NCBI GenBank assembly: GCA_023127905.1
Contig: JAGMEZ010000179.1
Span: 1 to 5,524 of the forward strand
DNA: 5,524 bases
Source: Caldifarciminota bacterium
GTDB taxonomy: Bacteria; Hydrothermota; E44-bin80
Reading direction: 5' to 3'
This document shows positions 1 to 4,690 of this stretch, piece by piece. The position numbers and the translations under genes were made by a program. The stretch's first letter is position 1; each line of letters begins with the position of its first letter. The notes beneath the pieces are model-generated. The model searched no databases. It saw only the letters and a program-made list of their open reading frames with translations, and had not been told where the DNA came from.

Positions 1-950
1 GCAATATCAAAATCTGGCTCAATATCTTTGAAATACCAGGAAACAGTCCCATCATGAAGTGAATATCCTTCTGGAGAGAAATCGTGCAATAAATTAATGT
101 AGTCGTACCCCTGATTTCCCCAAATATAAGCTTCTCTAGCAAGGAACCCATATATTTGTCCAATAAAACCAACCCCAAATAAGGATAATGAATCCCACCA
201 AAACGGATGTTGACTACTTAGGCTATAGGCTTTGAAATCAACCACTCCAATATTGCCCTTCCAAGTACTCCCTGTGCTCAGGATGTACTCGAACTTTCGC
301 CATAGAGCCTCTGAGTAAGCACTGGTTTCCTCACCGGAATTAAGATTTACATAGCAATGTTCAAGCTCCTTTATTTCACCTTTTTTAAATGGGACTTCCC
401 AGACATAATACTCAGTTATGAGATCAATTAATGAATCATTTGGCCCACTCCATCCCGAATTTAGTATCTTGGGAATAACAACAGAAGAATCAAATTTTAC
501 TGTAAAATCTTTTATATCATAGACAATTTGCTTATATCGTAATTTTCTTCCAGAACCATTCCAAAGAATCCCTCTATTGGTAATATAGCGAGTACGAAAA
601 GTTTCCGCTAGATATGGACCTTCCATCCCAAATTCGATCTTATACTTTCTCTTAGGAAATCCCATTAATACTATAGTGTCTCCTCCTTCGTTTTTGAAAG
701 TAAATAAGCAGTATACCTTGGATTCATTCCAGCCAATGTCCACTCTTATCTTTGCTTTCTGCATTCTTATACTCTCGTTATTTATTGGAATGACAGTTCC
801 TGCAACTGTACCCATCACCAAACCAGTATCATCAGCAAATGAGAAAACCGAACTGAACATTATACTAACCGCAATACAGAGCACAGCAATTCTGCCAGCT
901 AGATGAATAAAGACTTGTGTATCCTGTATCTTGAATAATGCCGCACACAT
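1..950 (-). CDS. Exported DUF4424-like protein, paralogue 2 (3' end beyond window)
   Basis: An open frame of 316 codons runs off the left edge, so the C-terminus is missing. The start is the ATG at 950-948. It is the only upstream option because an in-frame TAG lies three codons earlier (959-957), and AAGG sits nine bases before the ATG. A hydrophobic stretch at residues about 21-38 ends in FSFA before DD, which suggests a signal peptide cut near residue 39; the 20-residue n-region is long. The mature start (GLVMGTVAGTVIPI, then SIRM) and the later W(Y)V.E(V)PF.KGE, TGSTWKGNI (about 226-234) and DFSPEGYS...W...IEPD segments match, from memory, the layout of DUF4424 proteins, which have no known function. 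They align with the gene at 977-2410, only 26 bases away, so the two are probably co-transcribed. A YARHG domain may follow beyond the edge. The role is unknown; periplasmic or secreted location is inferred. Confidence 0.85.
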   Translation of the reverse strand, partial: MCAALFKIQDTQVFIHLAGRIAVLCIAVSIMFSSVFSFADDTGLVMGTVAGTVIPINNESIRMQKAKIRVDIGWNESKVYCLFTFKNEGGDTIVLMGFPKRKYKIEFGMEGPYLAETFRTRYITNRGILWNGSGRKLRYKQIVYDIKDFTVKFDSSVVIPKILNSGWSGPNDSLIDLITEYYVWEVPFKKGEIKELEHCYVNLNSGEETSAYSEALWRKFEYILSTGSTWKGNIGVVDFKAYSLSSQHPFWWDSLSLFGVGFIGQIYGFLAREAYIWGNQGYDYINLLHDFSPEGYSLHDGTVSWYFKDIEPDFDI

Positions 951-976
951 TTCCTTCTACCTTTTCTTTTAAGCTA

Positions 977-2410
977 CTATTTCATCCCTTCATATTTTTT
1001 CATTATTTCCATAGCTCTTTTTATCTCAAATATGTTAAACCAATCATTATCTTTTAACCACCGTTCATTGAACCTATTGGTAGGATCGTACCACTCAAAT
1101 TGGGAAAATTGCTCTGCAATATCCTCATTCTTAAAGGGAAATCGCCTTGCAGCATATATTCCATTAATCAAGTATTGCAGCTCTTCCGTACTGAGATGAT
1201 AAAGAGAATAGGGATGGATCCATCTCTCTTTCTCATGATTCACGACAAAGAAAAATGGATCTGTAAAATGAAAGAGATTATGTCTTCCATATTGTAATTC
1301 TATTGCTTCATGTATATCCACTGTTCCTATAGTCTTGAATTTGGCTTTACCAAATCTGTCTTTATTCAGGAAATCTCTAATGAGCATATGGATATTGCCA
1401 TTATTCTGCCACGAATTCAAAATAATTTCAATATTGAAGTCTGGCTCAATATTTGTAAAAAGCCAGGAAACCGTATCAGCGTGAATACTATATCCCTCTG
1501 GAGAGAAATCATGCAAACTGTCTAAATAACCAGATTTGTTTTTCGCCCAAAAGTATGCCTCACCTCCCAGGTATGAACAAGATGTAGATTCGCCAAAAAA
1601 TCTGAAGGTTTTTAATTGGTCTTTCACCCTCCAATTCGGATAGAATGTTGACAAACCATATACTTTGATATCTACTGTATCTATACTACCCTTCCAAGCA
1701 CTTGCAGCCTTAAGAAAAAATACGAATGCGCTCCACAACGCTTGAGGCGATTTACCTGTTTCCTCTCTTATGTTGTAATAATTATAATCATGCCCAAATA
1801 CCTTTGTTTCTCCTTTCTCAAAAGGAATATTCCAAATGAAATATTCCTTTGGCGATTTGTATTTTTCATAGCTTTTCCTGTATTTAACAGGTAAGTTCTC
1901 AGACCATTTAACGAAATTTGCATAATAATCATGATAATCAATGTCCTTTGTGATGTGTTTCGCATCCATTATACTATCTGAACCAATCCGCAACCTCCCA
2001 ACATCACGGTAGCGACTGGTTTGCACTGATGTTTGCCGATTACGATATAAAATAACCTTCTGGAAAGTAGGATGTATGACAGATATAATTGTGTCGTTGC
2101 CTTTTGGATCCAATCTAACAAGTTTCTCCACGCTGGGATATATAATAGTAGATATAATTGAATCATTACTTTCATTTCTCAATGTATACCAGCACTCTAC
2201 CCATGATTCTTTCCAACCGCACTCTACTCTCATCTTTAACTTGACCATCCTGATATGCGAGTTTCCAAGGGGTATTGGAGCTGTAGCAATTGTACCCAAA
2301 TATAATCCAGCACCCTCACTACGACTATTTAAGGGAATTGCAAACAACAATCCTATTATATTTAAAGCGCCAAAGCAAACCCACAATTTTGCAATGAATT
2401 CTTTTTTCAT
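977..2410 (-). CDS. Exported DUF4424-like protein with C-terminal YARHG domain, paralogue 1
   Basis: A 477-residue protein. I chose the ATG at 2410-2408 rather than the one at 2458. It gives a normal signal peptide (MKKEFIAKLW, then a hydrophobic core to about residue 27), has purine-rich GAGAGAGGG just before it, and the bases 2411-2462 look like the tail of another gene in a different frame. Order of parts: signal peptide 1-32; DUF4424-like region about 34-345, with SHIRM at 51-55, IPFEKGE near 205-211, AWKGSI near 238-243 and SPEGYS...W...IEPD near 313-334; a linker; and a YARHG domain at about 408-475, with YAARRFPF at 419-426, WY at 440-441 and a helical IKRAMEIMKKYE end. YARHG is known as a small domain of extracellular bacterial proteins, without an assigned reaction. 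Residues 82-127 hold a short tandem duplication absent from the neighbour at 1-950. A promoter lies at 2535-2564. Biochemical function is unknown. Confidence 0.9.
   Translation of the reverse strand: MKKEFIAKLWVCFGALNIIGLLFAIPLNSRSEGAGLYLGTIATAPIPLGNSHIRMVKLKMRVECGWKESWVECWYTLRNESNDSIISTIIYPSVEKLVRLDPKGNDTIISVIHPTFQKVILYRNRQTSVQTSRYRDVGRLRIGSDSIMDAKHITKDIDYHDYYANFVKWSENLPVKYRKSYEKYKSPKEYFIWNIPFEKGETKVFGHDYNYYNIREETGKSPQALWSAFVFFLKAASAWKGSIDTVDIKVYGLSTFYPNWRVKDQLKTFRFFGESTSCSYLGGEAYFWAKNKSGYLDSLHDFSPEGYSIHADTVSWLFTNIEPDFNIEIILNSWQNNGNIHMLIRDFLNKDRFGKAKFKTIGTVDIHEAIELQYGRHNLFHFTDPFFFVVNHEKERWIHPYSLYHLSTEELQYLINGIYAARRFPFKNEDIAEQFSQFEWYDPTNRFNERWLKDNDWFNIFEIKRAMEIMKKYEGMK
2030..2167 (-). repeat. 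Internal tandem duplication, 69-bp period, in the paralogue 1 gene
   Basis: The codons for NDSIISTII (from residue 82) are followed 23 residues later by NDTIISVIH, each leading into a P-x-x-x-K segment. On the plus strand the 11-mer AGATATAATTG recurs exactly at 2081-2091 and 2150-2160, a spacing of 69 bases. The paralogue at 1-950 has only one equivalent (GGDTIVLMGFP). The copies have diverged after the first third, so the right-hand limit is approximate. Confidence 0.65.
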
Positions 2411-2426
2411 CCCTCTCTCATTTTTC

Positions 2427-2513
2427 TTATTTTGGTTCGGCTGCGGCTTCTTCTTCATCCAGACTGAATCTGGTGTCAGACAAAGAAATAAGACTTAGTT
2501 GGCTCCCTGCTTT
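2427..2513 (-). pseudogene. Probable orphaned 3' tail of a lost upstream gene
   Basis: An open frame of 28 codons with no start, preceded by TGA (2516-2514), ends SLDEEEAAAEPK and then TAA at 2429-2427, two bases-tens before the ATG at 2410. The 55 bases from 2462 to 2408 align without gaps with 4741-4687, the tail of the YARHG gene and the ATG of the lipoprotein gene; I count 39 identities. There the frame reads LEKEETATRQK. The inference is that paralogue 1 once followed a gene with a similar charged tail, which has been removed apart from this end. The segment is purine-rich, so part of the similarity may be compositional. Confidence 0.4.
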
Positions 2514-2534
2514 TCATATTTTTTGATTCAAAGA

Positions 2535-2564
2535 ACTATAGCATGGGACGAGAGAAGGTGTCAA
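2535..2564 (-). promoter_or_regulatory. Predicted sigma-70-type promoter for paralogues 1 and 2
   Basis: On the minus strand TTGACA (2564-2559) is followed by an 18-base spacer and TATAGT (2540-2535), with TGC directly before it, which makes an extended -10. Transcription would begin near 2528, leaving a leader of about 118 bases that contains the orphaned gene tail. The promoter starts ten bases from the edge of the palindromic element at 2575-2675. Confidence 0.6.
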
Positions 2565-2574
2565 GTAAAAAGTG

Positions 2575-2675
2575 ATCCCGTAAAAGAACTGCGTACCCGT
2601 AAAGTTGCGTTGCACCCGTAAAAGGACCTTGTCCTAACGGGGCTTCGCAGCCACGGGACTTCGTTCTCACGGGAT
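2575..2675. repeat. Long nested imperfect palindrome built of CCCGT / ACGGG units
   Basis: Three CCCGT(AAA) units start at 2577, 2596 and 2615 (period 19). They are mirrored by three ACGGG units at 2637, 2653 and 2669 (period 16). Each pair is nested: 2575-2581 with 2669-2675, 2596-2600 with 2653-2657, 2615-2619 with 2637-2641. Between them lie matching inner stems that differ in sequence: AGAAC 2585-2589 with GTTCT 2663-2667, TGCG 2606-2609 with CGCA 2646-2649, and AGGAC 2623-2627 with GTCCT 2631-2635 around a CTT loop. The whole can fold as one laddered hairpin of about 101 bases. No U-run follows on either strand, so it is not an ordinary terminator. Together with the promoter and the gene tail this accounts for much of the gene-free stretch 2411-2802; bases 2676-2763 show nothing I can name. 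Confidence 0.75.
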
Positions 2676-2763
2676 AAAAGGAAAAACAAAATTTGAAATC
2701 TAACAGTAAACGAAATAAATTCGGGGAATATGCGATAATTGTGTATTCGTGGTGTATTGGTGG

Positions 2764-2783
2764 TTATTGATTGTTATTGATTG
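2764..2783. repeat. Two tandem copies of TTATTGATTG
   Basis: The 10-mer TTATTGATTG occurs twice head to tail, 19 bases past the stop of the HEPN gene. Related TGTATT and GGTG words just to its left (2743-2763) make the whole patch low in complexity. No function is suggested. Confidence 0.6.
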
Positions 2784-2802
2784 TAAGACAAATGTATTGC
2801 TT

Positions 2803-3249
2803 CTATTTTGGGAGGAAATGAGGGTAATTATCTTGAAGGTATTTGAGCATAAATTTCTGGAATTTTATTGCCTCTTTAATCAATTCCTCCGTTTCTTTCT
2901 TTGAGATCGTACCTGCATAGTCATAGTCTGTAATATTTCTCTTCGACCTGCAGGCATCAAAATAATCCGCCAATTCAGCATACTCCTTTCCTAGTATATC
3001 CTTCATTGCTTGAAATACCGTGAAATGGCTGCCTGCTCCTTTCGTCCGATATCCATTACAGTAGAGGAGAATTATTCCTAACTGCAAAACAGCGTTGTAT
3101 GCTGTAGCAAATTTCCGATCGTTGGAAAGACCCTTTACTCGTGCATCTTTGATATCGCGCTTTACGACTTGCAGCAAATTGCTAATCTCTTTCTGAGACG
3201 TCCTGTGATGCGAAAGTCTACCTTGACTGTGTAATCTCTTTAAGCTCAT
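2803..3249 (-). CDS. HEPN-domain protein, partner of the nucleotidyltransferase
   Basis: A 148-residue, mostly helical protein. The start is set at the ATG 3249-3247, with GGAAG five bases upstream; a TTG four codons earlier is open but less likely. The pattern LKRLHSQGRL, SNLLQVVKRDIKDA, FATAYNAVLQL, GYRTKGAGSHF and RSKRNITDYDYAG is typical of stand-alone HEPN proteins paired with MNT nucleotidyltransferases. In characterised pairs such as HepT-MntA, HEPN is an RNase toxin with an R-x4-6-H motif and MNT neutralises it by adding nucleotides to it. Here R104-N105 and D108-Y109-x-Y111 are present, but the position of the histidine is Y109, so RNase activity is uncertain. The gene overlaps the end of the MNT gene by 32 bases in another frame, which implies translational coupling and joint expression from the promoter at 3836-3864. 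Being smaller and second in the pair fits the effector role, by inference. Confidence 0.88.
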   Translation of the reverse strand: MSLKRLHSQGRLSHHRTSQKEISNLLQVVKRDIKDARVKGLSNDRKFATAYNAVLQLGIILLYCNGYRTKGAGSHFTVFQAMKDILGKEYAELADYFDACRSKRNITDYDYAGTISKKETEELIKEAIKFQKFMLKYLQDNYPHFLPK

Positions 3250-3808
3250 CTTCACTTCCAATAATAAAAATCTTCTCTTTTCCTAGTACAGCATTAAGGA
3301 AATGGTCTTTTTGCTTCACCCTTCTCTTGTACTCTTTAACTGAATATACTGAATAGTTGATCTCACGTCCCAACTCCTTCTTGGGTTTTGTAAGAAAACT
3401 TGAAAGTTCCTTTACGCTTATTTTCCCGAGGACAAGCAAATCTATATCACTCAAAAGATTCTCCTCTCCCCTTGCAAATGAACCATAAATAAACGCTATC
3501 CTGATATCAGCAGTTTTTTCGAGATGCTTTCGAAGAGCCTCACCTACACCTACGGTTTTAAGGAATATTCTCTTAAGCTCTTCATAAATCGGACAATCCT
3601 TGTTTACTTGATAGTAATTTCGGTTTCCCTCTATTGATTCCTCAACTAAACCTATCTTTTTCATTTTATCAATCTCGCGCTGAACTCCTCTGATTGGCTG
3701 CTCACTCAACGATGCAATCTGTCTTTGATAATATCGCTTCTCTGGATTAAATAAGAAAAGCTTCAAAATTTCAATCCTTGCTTTCGAGGAAAATAGTTCT
3801 TCTAACAT
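3218..3808 (-). CDS. Winged-helix plus MNT-type nucleotidyltransferase fusion, antitoxin-like regulator
   Basis: A 196-residue protein with GGAG six bases before its ATG (3808-3806). Residues about 8-85 form a winged helix-turn-helix of ArsR/MarR type: ARIEILKLFLF, the likely recognition helix at 38-55, and a wing near GNRNYYQVN (62-70). Residues about 98-165 are a minimal nucleotidyltransferase: GSFARG (109-114), then SDIDLLVLG with D121 and D123 as metal-binding acids, and REIN with E149 as the probable third acid. This follows the GS-x10-D-x-D pattern of the Pol-beta superfamily. In related MNT-HEPN pairs the MNT enzyme nucleotidylates and silences the HEPN protein. The fused DNA-binding domain suggests that it also represses its own promoter, where two 21-bp repeats overlap the -35 and -10 elements. 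Cytoplasmic; no truncation is seen. Confidence 0.9.
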   Translation of the reverse strand: MLEELFSSKARIEILKLFLFNPEKRYYQRQIASLSEQPIRGVQREIDKMKKIGLVEESIEGNRNYYQVNKDCPIYEELKRIFLKTVGVGEALRKHLEKTADIRIAFIYGSFARGEENLLSDIDLLVLGKISVKELSSFLTKPKKELGREINYSVYSVKEYKRRVKQKDHFLNAVLGKEKIFIIGSEDELKEITQSR

Positions 3809-3817
3809 AATTTCTCC

Positions 3818-3859
3818 GTATACATTTTGTAGTCAATTGTATGCAATTTGTAGTCAATT
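3818..3859. promoter_or_regulatory. Two 21-bp direct repeats, candidate operator of the MNT-HEPN pair
   Basis: The unit GTATRCAWTTTGTAGTCAAT plus T occurs at 3818-3838 and 3839-3859, directly adjacent, with only two differences (A/G at position 5 and T/A at position 8). A 21-base period places the copies two helical turns apart on the same face. They cover the -10, the spacer, the end of the -35 and the start region, which is where an autorepressor would bind. The obvious candidate is the winged-helix domain encoded just downstream. This is inference from position and repetition. Confidence 0.65.
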
Positions 3860-3864
3860 GTCAA
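3836..3864 (-). promoter_or_regulatory. Predicted sigma-70-type promoter of the MNT-HEPN operon
   Basis: On the minus strand a perfect TTGACA (3864-3859) is followed by a 17-base spacer and TACAAT (3841-3836), one base from consensus. Transcription would start near 3829, giving a short leader of about 20 bases before the ATG at 3808. The strength of the match suggests that regulation depends on repression. Confidence 0.75.
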
Positions 3865-3897
3865 GTGTTTTCTTCATATTGCGATCTTCGCGGGCCC

Positions 3898-3939
3898 TTC
3901 GATTACACTCAGGACTTAGCTTGCAGTGAGTGAGCCGAA
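3898..3939. repeat. REP-like degenerate palindrome
   Basis: TTCG (3898-3901) pairs with CGAA (3936-3939), and CACTCA (3906-3911) pairs with TGAGTG (3927-3932), leaving a 15-base loop. The wording (CCTTCGA...CACTCAGGAC...TGAGTGAGCCGAA) resembles the intergenic CCTTCGAC..GCTCAGGAC palindromes found in many bacterial genomes. It opens the gene-free spacer 3866-4254. A weaker pair, AAGAAGG 3953-3959 with CCTTCTT 3980-3986, follows it. Confidence 0.5.
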
Positions 3940-3986
3940 CTGTTTTGCGGTGAAGAAGGTGTTTCACTTTATCCTTCATCCTTCTT

Positions 3987-4053
3987 GCCCCGTTGAAACG
4001 AAGCAGTAAGCCACGTAAGATTGAAATACCTTTACGTGGTTTCTTTACGGGGT
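3987..4053. repeat. Two-level hairpin with CCCCGT / ACGGGG outer stem
   Basis: CCCCGT (3988-3993) pairs with ACGGGG (4047-4052), and inside it CCACGTAA (4011-4018) pairs perfectly with TTACGTGG (4032-4039) around a 13-base loop. The outer stem has the same wording as the units of the palindrome at 2575-2675. No U-run follows on either strand. Confidence 0.6.
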
Positions 4054-4066
4054 CACGCGTTTCCTG

Positions 4067-4138
4067 TCCCGTTAGAGGAAGGAAATGCTTCAAGCAATCT
4101 CTCTCTTTTTGCGCATTTCCGTTAAATCTCTAATGGGA
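4067..4138. repeat. Two-level hairpin with CCCGTTAGAG / CTCTAATGGG outer stem
   Basis: CCCGTTAGAG (4068-4077) pairs with CTCTAATGGG (4128-4137), ten pairs with one G-T. Inside it GGAAATGC (4081-4088) pairs perfectly with GCATTTCC (4113-4120). It is flanked by a diverged direct repeat: GGGGTCACGCGTTTCCT from 4049 and TGGGATCACGCATTTTC from 4134. The rest of the spacer, 4139-4254, holds only two copies of ACTACGGT (4163-4170 and 4174-4181) and a perfect 10-bp palindrome TGGTCGACCA (4210-4219). I see no gene and no clear terminator for the lipoprotein gene there. Confidence 0.65.
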
Positions 4139-4254
4139 TCACGCATTTTCATTCCAGTACCTACTACGGTATAACTACGGTCGAGTTTTGATCGTTTTTG
4201 GGTAATTCTTGGTCGACCAGTATTATTGGCAAAGCTTCTATACTTAGAACACAA

Positions 4255-4689
4255 TCAGTAAATACCCCATCCTTTAGGCAAAGGATAGGATTTTGAAGGA
4301 GCCAGCTTAATGTCAAGGATTGCAATTTTCCCTGCTTCTATCTTAATATCTCCTGCTGTAATGCCTTGATATCCTATATCCGAAATCCAAACATCATATG
4401 TATCAGGAGGTATTCCCTCAATGAGATAATCGCCATTTGCATCTGATACGGTTCCAATTGTTGTTCCGTCCAAAACGATATTTGCATATTTAACTGCTTC
4501 TCCATTTAATGCATTAATGACTTTTCCCTTAATTTTTCCTGTAGTAGATGAATCAGATACTTCGTAATTTATCACATAACTACTGTATTTCGGTATTTTT
4601 TCCTCTTCGCTTTTCTGAGTGTGCTTTAGGCTGCACGCAAACTGAAGAACTACGAAAAAACACAAGGTCACCGAAGAAAGCCTCTTCAT
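4255..4689 (-). CDS. Small putative lipoprotein with carboxypeptidase-regulatory-like domain
   Basis: A 144-residue protein. MKRLSS, a hydrophobic run and LQFAC at 15-19 form a type II (lipoprotein) signal with C19 as the predicted lipid-bearing residue; glutamine at -3 makes the lipobox imperfect. A short linker follows, then residues about 51-132 form a carboxypeptidase-regulatory-like beta-sandwich: GKIKGKVINALNGEAV, ANIVLDGTTIGTVSDANGDY, LIEGIPPDTYDVWISDIGYQ. This domain is common in Bacteroidota and related envelope proteins, where it serves as a binding or structural module; in TonB-dependent transporters it stands at the N-terminus, but no barrel follows here. The short tail ends PLPKGWGIY. 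The ATG lies one base from the TAG of the upstream YARHG gene. AAGGGAG, encoded in that gene's last codons, is the ribosome binding site, so translation is probably coupled and the two products may act together at the cell surface. Confidence 0.85.
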   Translation of the reverse strand: MKRLSSVTLCFFVVLQFACSLKHTQKSEEEKIPKYSSYVINYEVSDSSTTGKIKGKVINALNGEAVKYANIVLDGTTIGTVSDANGDYLIEGIPPDTYDVWISDIGYQGITAGDIKIEAGKIAILDIKLAPSKSYPLPKGWGIY

Positions 4690-4690
4690 C

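Noticed and set aside
676..906. Plus-strand open frame of 76 codons with a hydrophobic stretch
   Set aside because: It lies opposite the signal-peptide region of the gene at 1-950 and has no family resemblance of its own.
2411..2458. Upstream ATG giving a 493-residue form of paralogue 1
   Set aside because: It adds 16 charged residues before a normal signal peptide, lacks a ribosome binding site, and the stretch aligns with the tail of another gene in a different frame.
2076..2498. Plus-strand open frame of 140 codons
   Set aside because: It is antisense to the signal-peptide and N-terminal part of the paralogue 1 gene, whose family resemblance and signal peptide are clear. The hydrophobic product arises from the complementary strand.
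2577..2633. CRISPR-like array of 19-bp units
   Set aside because: Only the first eight bases (CCCGTAAA) recur, the units are too short, there are no distinct spacers, and the units are mirrored by ACGGG units, so it is a palindrome.
2615..2641. Rho-independent terminator for either flanking gene
   Set aside because: The stem is good but no run of T follows on either strand, and it is only the core of a longer palindrome.
3854..4093. Minus-strand open frame of 79 codons in the right-hand spacer
   Set aside because: It starts with TTG, has no convincing ribosome binding site, runs straight through the hairpin repeats and is very rich in basic residues, as expected of translated palindromes.
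4210..4219. TGGTCGACCA palindrome as an operator or terminator after the lipoprotein gene
   Set aside because: A perfect 10-bp palindrome without loop or T-run is weak evidence, and no second copy is present in the window.
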